DNA of 64,000 nucleotides from Dorea longicatena. Lineage in GTDB: Bacteria > Bacillota > Clostridia > Lachnospirales > Lachnospiraceae. The notes below the pieces were generated by a model, which was not told the origin of the DNA, did no database searches, and saw only the letters and a program-made list of their open reading frames with translations. The stretch is from assembly GCF_024168045.1 (NCBI RefSeq), contig NZ_CP100126.1:2187501-2251500 (forward strand). The letters are read 5' to 3'. Below are positions 10,245 through 18,722 of the stretch, piece after piece. The number at the start of each line of letters is the position of its first letter. Positions within the stretch are counted from its first letter, which is position 1. A program made the position numbers and the translations under genes.

Positions 10245-10325
10245 CTATTATCTGCAACTGGCTACCATTTTACAGGCTCTGTAGCTTTGCGTCGCAGACT
10301 TTCGTCTGTTTTGCCACAAATGTTT
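10245..10325 (-). promoter_or_regulatory. Cyclic di-GMP-I (GEMM) riboswitch aptamer
   Basis: Read on the minus strand, the segment has the GEMM hallmarks in order: GGCAAA, a CAGAC-GAAA-GUCUG stem with GNRA loop (P2), the invariant GACGCAAAGC, then the tetraloop-receptor side GCCUGUAAAAUGGUAGCCAG and GUUGC closing P3/P1. The spacing agrees with the canonical class-I aptamer. A promoter lies upstream and an intrinsic terminator downstream, so it is a complete transcriptional riboswitch for the lipoprotein / kinase-remnant / LuxR operon. Confidence 0.93.
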
Positions 10326-10330
10326 CCTTT

Positions 10331-10360
10331 ATTCTACCATGTCATGTTTTTTCTTGTCTA
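10331..10360 (-). promoter_or_regulatory. Sigma-A-type promoter of the riboswitch operon
   Basis: TAGACA (10360-10355) and TAGAAT (10336-10331) on the minus strand are separated by 18 bases. Transcription would start a few bases before the aptamer. Confidence 0.6.
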
Positions 10361-10384
10361 TTCTTTTCTGCTTTATAGCAAAAT

Positions 10385-10858
10385 TTATAGCAAAATTTCT
10401 TTACACACATCAATCCATCCACATGCCCCGGCGACATCTTCCAGTTCCGCAATTGTAAGCCTGACTGCACTGTGATCATTGCCGGCTGCCGGATAGACTG
10501 TTTCAAAACGTTTTAATGACTCATCCAGGTAGACTGTGATTCCCTCTTTAATCCCAAATGGACACACTCCACCCGGAGCATGTCCAATATATTCTTCTAC
10601 TTCACCAAACGGAATCATCTTCGCCTTTACATGAAACAGATCCTTATACTTACGGTTATCAACCTTCGCCGTTCCTTCTGTCAGGATCAGTATCGGTTCT
10701 CCATCAACCAGAAATGACATCGTCTTTGCGATCATTCCCGGTTCTACACCAAGTGCCTCTGCTGCAAGCTGCACCGTTGCGCTTGATTCTTCCAGTTCAA
10801 TGATGTGATCTGCATAACCTTTTTCTTCCAGATACTTCTTTGCTTTTTCTAATGACAT
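10385..10858 (-). CDS. YbaK/EbsC-type aminoacyl-tRNA deacylase
   Basis: This 157-residue protein matches the YbaK/ProX editing-domain family throughout: EALGVEPGMIAKTMSFLV, EGTAKVDNRKYKD, VEEYIGHAPGGVCPFGI, VYLDESLKRF. Family members hydrolyse mischarged tRNAs such as Cys-tRNA(Pro) in trans in the cytoplasm. The length is normal for the stand-alone form. It sits 46 bases downstream of tRNA-Gly on the same strand and probably has read-through or its own weak promoter. The substrate cannot be told from sequence. Confidence 0.88.
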   Translation of the reverse strand: MSLEKAKKYLEEKGYADHIIELEESSATVQLAAEALGVEPGMIAKTMSFLVDGEPILILTEGTAKVDNRKYKDLFHVKAKMIPFGEVEEYIGHAPGGVCPFGIKEGITVYLDESLKRFETVYPAAGNDHSAVRLTIAELEDVAGACGWIDVCKEILL

Positions 10859-10904
10859 AATTCATGCTTCCTTTCCTGCATACCCTAAAAAAGGGTAGCA
10901 AAAA

Positions 10905-10975
10905 AGCGGGTGATGGGAATCGAACCCACGTATCCAGCTTGGAAGGCTGGTGTTCTACCATTGAACTACACCCGC
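10905..10975 (-). tRNA. tRNA-Gly (anticodon TCC)
   Basis: A full cloverleaf: acceptor GCGGGTG/CACCCGC, anticodon arm CCAGC-CTTCCAA-GCTGG, T-arm GTGGG-TTCGATT-CCCAT. CCA is not encoded. A TTTTTT run follows the acceptor end directly. The same 71-base sequence occurs in the opposite orientation at 25867-25937. Confidence 0.97.
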
Positions 10976-10992
10976 ATCAACAATGTTTATTT

Positions 10993-11021
10993 ATAATAGC
11001 ATGGAATTTTATGAAATGCAA
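10993..11021 (-). promoter_or_regulatory. Promoter of tRNA-Gly
   Basis: TTGCAT (11021-11016) and TATTAT (10998-10993) on the minus strand with a 17-base spacer, 18 bases before the tRNA 5' end. Confidence 0.75.
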
Positions 11022-11103
11022 GTACTTTTTTAAATTTTTTTAATTTTTTTGACATTTGACTCAATTTCATATCTACAAGACCTGCCACTACTAATTCTCC
11101 TAT

Positions 11104-11131
11104 TTGCAATATTTTTTCAAAGTGCTACAAT
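11104..11131 (+). promoter_or_regulatory. Promoter of the 11172 membrane-protein gene
   Basis: TTGCAA and TACAAT with a 16-base spacer, about 40 bases before the chosen ATG. Confidence 0.6.
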
Positions 11132-11171
11132 ATGTAACCGAAAAAATATTACATCAAAGAAGGTATATGAT

Positions 11172-11957
11172 ATGTTCCAATATTATCTGATTCATTATTT
11201 TAACTTTAAGAATGCCGGAGGCTTCATGCTTGTCTCCCTGCTCTGCCTGATTGCAGTGCTTGCGATCGTTGTTCTGGCAGCAAAGCTTAAGAAACACTAT
11301 AAACTTAATACACAGGATCTGACGCCAAAACAGATCCGGAAGCTGAACCATATCCACAAAGTAAAAGAAATCTCGCTTATTGAAAGCTTTTATGAGATGG
11401 TATTTTCCAGTACTTCGGTACTGTTGTTCCTGTCTCTTTATTATATTATCGATGAGCGGATCCCACAGGCTGCCTTTTACTGGCAGAAATACCAGAACAT
11501 TATCTTACTTTTATTTCTGGTATTTTCTGTATTTATGACAAACTGGTTCGATATCCTGTTCGTTCCGTTAACTGCAATTCCGACCAGACAAAAGGCGTCC
11601 GTGCGACTGATCTCTGCCTTTTATATTATTCTGATCTTATTATATATCAAGTTCATCTACCATGATTCGAACTATGATTCACTGATCATGTATTTTATCA
11701 CACTGGCAGTCGGCCGTTTCCTGTACTTTGATTCTACACTGGAAGATATCAAAGAAACACTGCAGGGTGTCGCAAGAAATCTGCCGCTTCTGGTACTGAT
11801 GGGAAGTTATTCCGCCATCGTATGCTGGTATGGATTCCACTGTGGATTCCTGTTGACTTCCAACGGTGTGATCCTTAGTACGCTACTGGCGCATCTTTTT
11901 ATGGATGTATCGATTTTTGTGCTGGATAAGACGCGGTTGGTGAAATTATTTATTTAG
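11172..11957 (+). CDS. Polytopic membrane protein of unknown function
   Basis: I do not recognise a family with confidence. The 261-residue protein has seven or so hydrophobic segments: near residues 13-40 (FMLVSLLCLIAVLAIVVLAA), a pair near 90-130, one near 150-165, and more to the C-terminus. A charged cytoplasmic stretch (LTPKQIRKLNHIHKVKE) follows the first. The ATG at 11172 has AGAAGG eight bases upstream and lies below a good promoter; an upstream in-frame ATG at 11049 would put that promoter inside the gene. It stands alone on its strand and ends in its own terminator. Confidence 0.75.
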   Translation: MFQYYLIHYFNFKNAGGFMLVSLLCLIAVLAIVVLAAKLKKHYKLNTQDLTPKQIRKLNHIHKVKEISLIESFYEMVFSSTSVLLFLSLYYIIDERIPQAAFYWQKYQNIILLLFLVFSVFMTNWFDILFVPLTAIPTRQKASVRLISAFYIILILLYIKFIYHDSNYDSLIMYFITLAVGRFLYFDSTLEDIKETLQGVARNLPLLVLMGSYSAIVCWYGFHCGFLLTSNGVILSTLLAHLFMDVSIFVLDKTRLVKLFI

Positions 11958-11988
11958 GCTCACGCTCATTCACCAACCGCTCCTTTTT
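11933..11988 (+). terminator. Terminator overlapping the end of the 11172 gene
   Basis: GCGGTTGGTGAA (11933-11944, inside the last codons) pairs with TTCACCAACCGC (11969-11980), followed by TCCTTTTT. Confidence 0.8.
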
Positions 11989-11996
11989 AATAGCGA

Positions 11997-12752
11997 TCAG
12001 TTCAAAATACCTTTATACCGTTCAATCTGATATTTTAATACATTACGTTCCATCGAATCCGGCTCTGTATCCAACCAATCCAGAGCCGAATTCACATCGA
12101 CAGAAAACCCTTTTCCAAAATATTCCATCATTTTTTCATGCGAACCAGAAAACGGCCGGGCTACAACTCTTTTCACATTATCCGCAATAGGAAAATGCCG
12201 GTTTACACTCTGATTTGCTGTCAAAAGTGCAATTCCGTTATCAAAAATCGGTGCCGGTGTAAATTTGTCTCCATTCATAATAATCGCAAGATTATTTAAA
12301 TGCCGGTCCTCATTCAGACAGATCATATCCAACATAAATATCTTACTTAAATATTCTTTTACATCTAATTCACAGCTTTCTTTTATAAATGACACCACAT
12401 ATTCTATCCTTTCTTCCATCGTATCCATATTTCCGATTACTTTTGAAAGATCTTTTCCTACTTCGTTGTAATATAATCTGTAAAATGTAATCAGTTCTTC
12501 TTCTCCAGTCAGGAAATTCCTGCTTCTGCATCCAGAACTTCCATTAATTGTTCCCTCTTCATATGTGACATATTCTGAAGTTTTTAATGAGGTAAATTCC
12601 ATAAATTTTGATACCAGATATTCTGCACGTCCTTCATGTCCTCTGTTATCCTTTTTATACCAGAAGCCATCTTTTCTATATTTTATCTGTGTTCCCTCAC
12701 TGGTTCCTTCTTGAATTACAATAAACTCATTTCCAATTTCTTCTTTGAACAT
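11997..12752 (-). CDS. HipA/CtkA-like protein kinase
   Basis: The C-terminal half has the HipA-fold kinase signature: a catalytic loop LNEDRHLNNLAII (DRH..N) and the metal-binding motif PIFDNG, followed by the helical tail. At 251 residues it is shorter than HipA (about 440) and closer to CtkA-type stand-alone kinases. In the HipA family such enzymes phosphorylate tRNA synthetases or other targets and act as toxins. The ATG is four bases after the stop of the partner gene, with GGTGAG as ribosome site, so the two are translated as a pair. No HipB-like helix-turn-helix protein is present. Kinase fold well supported; toxin role inferred. Confidence 0.8.
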   Translation of the reverse strand: MFKEEIGNEFIVIQEGTSEGTQIKYRKDGFWYKKDNRGHEGRAEYLVSKFMEFTSLKTSEYVTYEEGTINGSSGCRSRNFLTGEEELITFYRLYYNEVGKDLSKVIGNMDTMEERIEYVVSFIKESCELDVKEYLSKIFMLDMICLNEDRHLNNLAIIMNGDKFTPAPIFDNGIALLTANQSVNRHFPIADNVKRVVARPFSGSHEKMMEYFGKGFSVDVNSALDWLDTEPDSMERNVLKYQIERYKGILN

Positions 12753-12756
12753 CTTC

Positions 12757-13440
12757 TCACCTTACCAATACATCTTTACTGGTCAATTTTTCTCCCGGAA
12801 AACGAAACCAAATAAAATCATTATAACTTACTCCATGTGTTTTTCTGACTATTTCATAAGGATTGTATTCTGATAATCCCAGATGATTTAGAATTTCATT
12901 GATATCCGGTCTTCCCTTCTCCCAACATCTCATTTCCATAATCTTTCCCAGTTGAAAACGCGTCATCTCTTTTGATGCAAATAATTGTTTTCCCGGATTC
13001 TCCGTATAACGCGATACAATGACTTTCTTTTTCTTTACATATACTCTCGCCGTAATTTCATCTTTCCAATATACTTCAAAAGAAAAATTATTCATAACAG
13101 GTTCTTTTTTTTCCCTTTTTTTGTAATACTCCATCATTTTTTCCAGACTCTCAATATTCCACTCTAATTCTTTGATTTCTTCTGTCAGACATTCTATTTT
13201 ATTTTGTTTTTCTTCTATATCTGCAATTGTTCCCGGAATTACAGGACCTAAATATTGACTGTTCACTTTTCCCGCCCTTTTGCACTGTGCATAATAATAT
13301 AATTCCCCATGAATTTTTTTAATTGTAATGTTTTTTCTTTCTTCTTTTGTGTCTTTTAACACATTTTTCTTTCTTATTAACTCCTGCTCATAATACAATT
13401 TTTGTTCATTTAAACTTTTATATACATTTTTCATCTCCAT
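12757..13440 (-). CDS. Partner protein of the HipA-like kinase, coiled-coil, unknown function
   Basis: The N-terminal half has two coiled-coil stretches (residues 5-45 and 75-110) flanking a motif GELYYYAQCKRAGKVNSQYLG that resembles the DUF6788-type Y-rich motif. The C-terminus carries NPYEIVRKTHGVSYNDFIWFRF, which I believe is conserved next to HipA-like kinases. ATG at 13440 is chosen because GGGTGA lies seven bases upstream; a GTG at 13455 would lack a site. It is the first gene of the pair and in the position an antitoxin usually takes, but no DNA-binding motif is visible. Confidence 0.65.
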   Translation of the reverse strand: MEMKNVYKSLNEQKLYYEQELIRKKNVLKDTKEERKNITIKKIHGELYYYAQCKRAGKVNSQYLGPVIPGTIADIEEKQNKIECLTEEIKELEWNIESLEKMMEYYKKREKKEPVMNNFSFEVYWKDEITARVYVKKKKVIVSRYTENPGKQLFASKEMTRFQLGKIMEMRCWEKGRPDINEILNHLGLSEYNPYEIVRKTHGVSYNDFIWFRFPGEKLTSKDVLVR

Positions 13441-13467
13441 TATACTATCACCCACTAATATTTTAAC

Positions 13468-16290
13468 CTACTTTTTTATTTTTTTCAATATAAGTAGGTT
13501 ACAAATTATAACGCACAATATTTCCAGAATTACAATACTTCCTGCAACCGCTCCGACCGGATAATGAAAGGTAAAATAAGAAAGCTGTTTTCTCATATAA
13601 ACGTCGATTCCTTTTAGTATGATTGTTCCAACTGACGCTACAAGGCCTGCGATAAGCAGTACATAATAGCTGCCTTCCAGCAATAACAGCTTTCTTTCCT
13701 GCCGGCGTGTCATTCCAATCTTTCTCATAATCTCCATCTCTTTTTTCCTGCCCACAATTCCTGTAAACATAATATTAAAATAATTAACCAGTCCGACACA
13801 CAATAATATTACACTGATACTTCCGAACATAATCCTGTTTCCACGAATGTAGTCTGCATTTTTCTTCATAAGATCTGATCTTGCAATGTAGAAAATGCCT
13901 GCTTCCCCTTCTCCGTCCGGGCTTGTCTGTGTATTGCTTTTCCGCCGCTGGTTTTCTGCCGAAAGAATCTTCTGGATTTCATGCATGATCTTTTTTTCTT
14001 TCTTTTTCTCTACGTTTAATTCCATGCAAAATGTCTTTCTCTTCGTAGATAAACGGTTAAATCCTTTTTCACTGACCAGATAATAGATATCTCCTTCTGC
14101 ACCATGCCAGGTCTGGTGGATCTCCGGGAAGCCATCTGCCTGATTATCCAGATAGCCGCTTAACGTATATTCTGTAGACGGCGTTTCTGCCTTTATTTTC
14201 TCATCTTCCTTATCCCTTTCTTTGGCCGTCATGGAATTCCACCGGATGCATGCTTCTTTGTTCTTTAACGGAGATAAACATACCGTTTCTCCCACTGCTT
14301 TTTCTGCCTGTTTTTCCTGCTTTTGTGACAGCTTATGATCATGGATGATCATTACTCCTGTTCCGTTTTTCAGACTGTCCATATCGACTTTCAGCTTGTT
14401 TTCCTCTACATATGTTTCTAATGCTTTTATCTCATTTTCGCTGACAATCTGAACGGTATCAGCATCCAGGCCTTTGATCATCTTTGCCCCGGAAGCATAA
14501 TCAATACTGATTTCTTCCGCATATTCTACATTGTTTCCCAGATAAGTATCCTCTTCCAGCGGGCGTATTCCATCTCTGGATATGACGGAAAGCACGTATG
14601 CTCCTTCGGTTATGTAGGATTTCTTCTTCTTCACACCGTCAAGATTCCATAATTGTTTCCGCACTTTTTTTGATATCGGTGAAAACTCATCGTAGTCATT
14701 GTCATATAATAATTCGAAATTATTTCCTTCTGATCTCAGTGGATCTTGATCCGGCGACTGTGTCTGATATTCTGTCCCGCTTCCATCTTTTTGTGCAGAC
14801 TCACTGAATTCCCCTGCGATCAGGAAATCCGGTCTCTGATTAATGATATTCGCATAATCACTTCCATCTGTGATCACCATGACAATCAGGAACATTTCTA
14901 TTCCGAGGAACAATGAACTAACTGTAATGACAAATCCCTGCCTGTATCTTGTGACGTTCTTCCATGCCATAAAGCACAGTTCCTGTGTTTCGCTTCTTTT
15001 TTTCTTGTTTAAGACTGCTCCTTTATCTGCATGACCTGCTTTTCCATGCTGTTGTTTCTTGCTTCCCTTCTGCTCCGTGTAATGCATTCCCTCTATACAG
15101 GTTCTGTTTACAGTCTGCCAGATCACCTGTTCCGATGCACCCAAGATTACCAACAACGTGAAGACTACCGCTAACAACAAGATTTCCACCCGAAAGATCT
15201 GCAGTTCTTCTGCGCCTCCATATCCATTCAGATACTGTCTACCCAATAGTTGCGGTATCAGATATCGCAATAACACAACCGACAAACCTATACCTGCAAT
15301 ACCTCCCAGCACTATCGTCCGCATGATCTGCCGGATATAGATCTTACGGAGCTGCTTTTTCGTTGTACCGATCGTATGGAGCAGCGCCATCTGACGGATA
15401 TCGCCTGCCATGGAGATCTGCATCACATTGTAGACAAGCAAAAACATTCCACAGATAATCACAACTGCCTCCACTGCTGCCATCCCGTAACTTCCTGTCA
15501 CCTCTTTTACAGCCCGGTTCTTCGCTGTATCTGTCGCAATGATCTGTTGGGAATTGTCTTTCATCGGTACATCTTCATATAATTTTTCTTCTGTATCTTT
15601 CCAGTCCATGTCATTCGCCGGACAGATCAGAATATCCGAACCATCTTTAATATCATAACCCCAGTCCTTCAGTTTCTTTTCTGACACATATCCGATTGCT
15701 TTGCTTCTTCCATTATCTTCTGTATAAGCACTGTACCAGCCTGATAATTTGAACTCTTCTTTTTCTGTCTGAAAAAAGCTGATCGATATATCAAGTGCTA
15801 TCTTCATCCCTCTTTTCGGATTATCAATTCCAAGCTTTTTTAATGTCTTTACCGGAAGCATGATTTCCTGCTGCTTTTTGGGATAGGTTCCATGGACACC
15901 GGTATAGGCGGGCTTCATCATCTTTTCCCATGCAGTCTGATCCAGCACTTGTATGGAACAGATAGATTCTTTCTTTCCGGATTCTGTGGCTTCACCCATT
16001 TTCATTCTTCTTCCGGTTTCTCTTACATATCCTAAGGAACGTGCTTTTTCATATTGCTGCTTTGTTCCCTCTTCTATGTAAGTGGATGCCGTTGTTCCAT
16101 CCATCCGAATATTTTTCGTATATTCTGCATTTATTTTTCCGTAAGCCGTTCCAAAGACAAATGTCAGTGTAAGAATACATAAAACGACTGCTCCCATAAG
16201 AATCCGGTTTCTGCCTTTATTACATTTTCTGATAGCTTCCGAAAGCAGCCGGATCACGTTCGTATTATTGTTCGGTGTAAATCCATTCAT
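13468..16290 (-). CDS. ABC transporter permease with two FtsX domains
   Basis: A 940-residue integral membrane protein: one N-terminal helix (about residues 30-50), a large extracytoplasmic domain, FtsX helices near 265-385, a further helix near 440, a second large external domain (about 460-800), and a final FtsX set (GSISVILLCVGLVNYFN; YYVLLIAGLVASVGTI). This matches MacB/FtsX-type permeases of peptide-resistance or lipoprotein-type exporters rather than BceB (about 650 residues). ATG 16290 has GGAGGTG seven bases upstream; the ATG at 16308 has none. The start overlaps the ATPase stop region, so they are coupled. Confidence 0.88.
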   Translation of the reverse strand: MNGFTPNNNTNVIRLLSEAIRKCNKGRNRILMGAVVLCILTLTFVFGTAYGKINAEYTKNIRMDGTTASTYIEEGTKQQYEKARSLGYVRETGRRMKMGEATESGKKESICSIQVLDQTAWEKMMKPAYTGVHGTYPKKQQEIMLPVKTLKKLGIDNPKRGMKIALDISISFFQTEKEEFKLSGWYSAYTEDNGRSKAIGYVSEKKLKDWGYDIKDGSDILICPANDMDWKDTEEKLYEDVPMKDNSQQIIATDTAKNRAVKEVTGSYGMAAVEAVVIICGMFLLVYNVMQISMAGDIRQMALLHTIGTTKKQLRKIYIRQIMRTIVLGGIAGIGLSVVLLRYLIPQLLGRQYLNGYGGAEELQIFRVEILLLAVVFTLLVILGASEQVIWQTVNRTCIEGMHYTEQKGSKKQQHGKAGHADKGAVLNKKKRSETQELCFMAWKNVTRYRQGFVITVSSLFLGIEMFLIVMVITDGSDYANIINQRPDFLIAGEFSESAQKDGSGTEYQTQSPDQDPLRSEGNNFELLYDNDYDEFSPISKKVRKQLWNLDGVKKKKSYITEGAYVLSVISRDGIRPLEEDTYLGNNVEYAEEISIDYASGAKMIKGLDADTVQIVSENEIKALETYVEENKLKVDMDSLKNGTGVMIIHDHKLSQKQEKQAEKAVGETVCLSPLKNKEACIRWNSMTAKERDKEDEKIKAETPSTEYTLSGYLDNQADGFPEIHQTWHGAEGDIYYLVSEKGFNRLSTKRKTFCMELNVEKKKEKKIMHEIQKILSAENQRRKSNTQTSPDGEGEAGIFYIARSDLMKKNADYIRGNRIMFGSISVILLCVGLVNYFNIMFTGIVGRKKEMEIMRKIGMTRRQERKLLLLEGSYYVLLIAGLVASVGTIILKGIDVYMRKQLSYFTFHYPVGAVAGSIVILEILCVIICNLLILKKIKK

Positions 16291-16294
16291 TTCA

Positions 16295-16969
16295 TTACAC
16301 CTCCGCATTGTATAATTTCCCGTCTTCTACGCGCAAGATACGGTCTGCCATCTGTGCGATTGCTTCCTGATGGGTCACAACAATCACCGTCTGGTGGAAT
16401 CTTGCTGCACAAGTCTTCAACAATGCAATTACTTCCATACTTGTGACAGAGTCCAGATTTCCTGTTGGCTCGTCGCACAAAAGTACTGCCGGCTTTACCA
16501 TTAACGCCCTTGCAATTGCCACTCGTTGTTGTTGTCCGCCGGACAGTTCTTCCGGGAGATTCTCTAACTTTTCTCCAATCTTTAACGTTCTTACAATATC
16601 TTCCAGCAATTTTTCATCAATCTCTGCACCGTCCAGTCTGAGCGGAAGTACGATATTCTCATATACATTGATAACAGGGATCAAATTATACTGTTGAAAT
16701 ACGAATCCGATATTCCTTCTCCTGAATATCGTGCGTTCATCTTCCGTCATATCTTTCAGACTGTTGCCGCGTATCCAGACGCCACCTGCAGTGGGTTCAT
16801 CCAGGCCGCCAAGTATCTGAAGTAATGTCGTCTTCCCGCTTCCTGATGTACCGATGATTGCCAGGAATTCCCCTTCTTCTACGGACAGACTCACTCCGTC
16901 CAGCGCGTGGACTTCGTAATTATCTGTCACATAATGTTTCTTTAATCCTGCTGCTTTTATCATTTCCAT
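16295..16969 (-). CDS. ABC transporter ATP-binding protein, MacB/BceA type
   Basis: 224 residues with Walker A GTSGSGKTT, Q-loop FQQYNLI, signature LSGGQQQRVAIARAL, Walker B VLLCDEPTGNLD and the H-loop VTHQ. The family drives mechanotransmission-type transporters with FtsX permeases. It is followed almost immediately by the permease and lies 91 bases after the histidine kinase, with a possible response-regulator site in that gap. GGAG precedes the ATG. Confidence 0.93.
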   Translation of the reverse strand: MEMIKAAGLKKHYVTDNYEVHALDGVSLSVEEGEFLAIIGTSGSGKTTLLQILGGLDEPTAGGVWIRGNSLKDMTEDERTIFRRRNIGFVFQQYNLIPVINVYENIVLPLRLDGAEIDEKLLEDIVRTLKIGEKLENLPEELSGGQQQRVAIARALMVKPAVLLCDEPTGNLDSVTSMEVIALLKTCAARFHQTVIVVTHQEAIAQMADRILRVEDGKLYNAEV

Positions 16970-17048
16970 AAGATTTTTTCTCCTTGCTTATAATTGTGTC
17001 CGTTTCGTATCGGAACTTTCACTTGTCTCATACAGCATACAGGACAAA

Positions 17049-17066
17049 TCTAACAAACTTCTAACA
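17049..17066 (-). promoter_or_regulatory. Candidate response-regulator operator upstream of the ABC genes
   Basis: Two TGTTAGA direct repeats start 11 bases apart on the minus strand, the spacing used by OmpR/PhoB-type dimers. They overlap the kinase stop codon and lie about 80-100 bases before the ATPase gene. A regulator of that class is encoded in the same cluster. Inference from spacing alone. Confidence 0.4.
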
Positions 17067-18002
17067 GACTGGAAGATTTATCTCGATCATCAGACCTTTT
17101 TCCGAATATCTGTTTTTTGCAATCATAAATCCGCCATGAAGGCTTATAATTTTTCTTGCCAAATAAAGCCCGATTCCATAGCCTTTCTGTGTCGTCACGT
17201 TCTTGCCTCTGTAGAATCTTTGGAAGACCTTATGCTCTTCTCCTTTTTCAATTCCAGGTCCGTTGTCTTTTACAAGAATTTTTGCACACATTTCATTCTT
17301 CTGGACTATCATTTCTATGGTTCCGCCAATCTGACTGTATTTCACGGCATTATCCAGAATATTATCGATTGCTTCTCCGAGCCAGTTGGCATCATGCGGA
17401 CAGTTGACTTCCTGCGGCAGCTCTATCCTAAATGCAATCTGTTTTTCTTCTGCCCTCTTTTGAATTCTTCCAAGACAGTTTCTCACGGTCTTTAACAGAT
17501 CTGTCTCTTCTTTCCGTATCTGAATCATGTTCTGCTCAAGTCTGGACATCTTCACGAATCCTTCTGTCAGGAATTCCAGTTGTTGTTCTCCGGATCTCAT
17601 CGCATTTAGATAGTTATCCACATTTTCATCCGTCTTTGTCCCGGTTTTACTCCATTCTTCCTCTAATAATTCCTGATATGTCCTGATATTGGCAAGGGGT
17701 GTCCGCATCTGGTGTGCAATCTCTGAAATCAGCTTCTGGATCTCATCTTTACTCTTCTCCGCAGCTTCTGTCCGTCCATTTAACATTTCCTGGATCCTTA
17801 CCAGTCTGGATTCCAGTCTTGCATATAATGTCTCTTCCCCTGCTTTTGTTTCCCGGATCTTTTCCTCTCGCAATATCTTTTCCATACATTCTGCTAATAA
17901 CTTAAGTTCTTTCTGTCTGCATTTTCCCTGATAAACATACATGGCAGTTCCACCCAGAATTACTCCTGCCGTTACTGCCACTACGATTATTATGATATTC
18001 AT
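17061..18002 (-). CDS. Sensor histidine kinase of the ABC module
   Basis: 313 residues with a single N-terminal membrane helix (residues 3-24), then a coiled region and the kinase core: H-box SEIAHQMRTPLANIRTYQELL region with His near residue 98, N-box EAIDNILDNAVKYS, G-boxes DNGPGIE and GYGIGLYLA. There is almost no extracellular part, so it probably senses through the membrane or through its transporter, as in Bce-like systems. It follows its regulator by 36 bases. Confidence 0.92.
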   Translation of the reverse strand: MNIIIIVVAVTAGVILGGTAMYVYQGKCRQKELKLLAECMEKILREEKIRETKAGEETLYARLESRLVRIQEMLNGRTEAAEKSKDEIQKLISEIAHQMRTPLANIRTYQELLEEEWSKTGTKTDENVDNYLNAMRSGEQQLEFLTEGFVKMSRLEQNMIQIRKEETDLLKTVRNCLGRIQKRAEEKQIAFRIELPQEVNCPHDANWLGEAIDNILDNAVKYSQIGGTIEMIVQKNEMCAKILVKDNGPGIEKGEEHKVFQRFYRGKNVTTQKGYGIGLYLARKIISLHGGFMIAKNRYSEKGLMIEINLPVC

Positions 18003-18038
18003 TCTTTTCTCTTCCTTTTTGTATCTGCCATTACTTTT

Positions 18039-18704
18039 TCAGACGCACTCCAGCTTGTATCCCAATCCAAATACATTTTTCAGATATATCGGTGATCCTG
18101 CATCTGTTTCTATCTTTTTCCGCAGCCGGTTGATCGTAACGCTGACGGTATTATCCACTACAAACTGGCCATCCAGTCCCCATACATATTCCAGGATATT
18201 TTCTTTCGTCAGTACATTTCCCTGATTGTACATCAGATATTCCAGTAACTGATATTCTCTGGCTGTAAGAATAATTTCCTGTTCGTTCTTGTATACTTGC
18301 TTCTTATCAGGAAATAATATTATTTCTCCGCATGCCAGTTGTTTTTCTCTGTTGTTCCGTCCGATCACTGCCTCTATGCGCTTTAGAAGCACTTTCATGG
18401 AAAATGGTTTTACCACATAATCGTCTGCTCCTGTGTCAAATGCTGTCAACATATCCGTTTCTTCATCTCTTGCTGTCAGGAAAATGGCCGGTATCTCTGC
18501 CTTTTCCCGGATCTTTTTGTAACATGCAAGTCCATTGCCGTCCGGAAGTCCAATGTCAATGAGAAGAAGGCTCTCACTGCCTGTAATTGTAGTAAGAGCC
18601 TCTTGTTTTGTATATGCGGATACGGTCTGATAGCCTGCGTTTTGCAGTGCTGTTTTGAGTGCCTGATGTAATAATGTGTCGTCTTCTATAATTCCGATCG
18701 TCAT
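18039..18704 (-). CDS. OmpR-family response regulator
   Basis: 221 residues. The receiver domain has acidic DD near residues 8-9, phosphoacceptor in LLIDIGLPDGNG, TARDEE and VVKPFS. The C-terminal winged helix has YQLLEYLMYNQG...NTVSVTINRLRKKI. GGAGAG lies before the ATG. It is 18 bases after the MATE gene, so that pump may be in the same transcript. Partner of the kinase downstream. Confidence 0.93.
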   Translation of the reverse strand: MTIGIIEDDTLLHQALKTALQNAGYQTVSAYTKQEALTTITGSESLLLIDIGLPDGNGLACYKKIREKAEIPAIFLTARDEETDMLTAFDTGADDYVVKPFSMKVLLKRIEAVIGRNNREKQLACGEIILFPDKKQVYKNEQEIILTAREYQLLEYLMYNQGNVLTKENILEYVWGLDGQFVVDNTVSVTINRLRKKIETDAGSPIYLKNVFGLGYKLECV

Positions 18705-18722
18705 ATATTTTCTCTCCGATTA

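Noticed and set aside
10881..10897. TACCCT...AGGGTA hairpin between tRNA-Gly and the YbaK-type gene
   Set aside because: Only six base pairs with no proper T-tract after it; the T-run right after the tRNA is a better end signal.
13466..13501. AACCTACTT / AAGTAGGTT inverted repeat at the end of the FtsX permease gene
   Set aside because: In the direction of the gene it is followed by A-rich, not T-rich, sequence, so it does not fit an intrinsic terminator.
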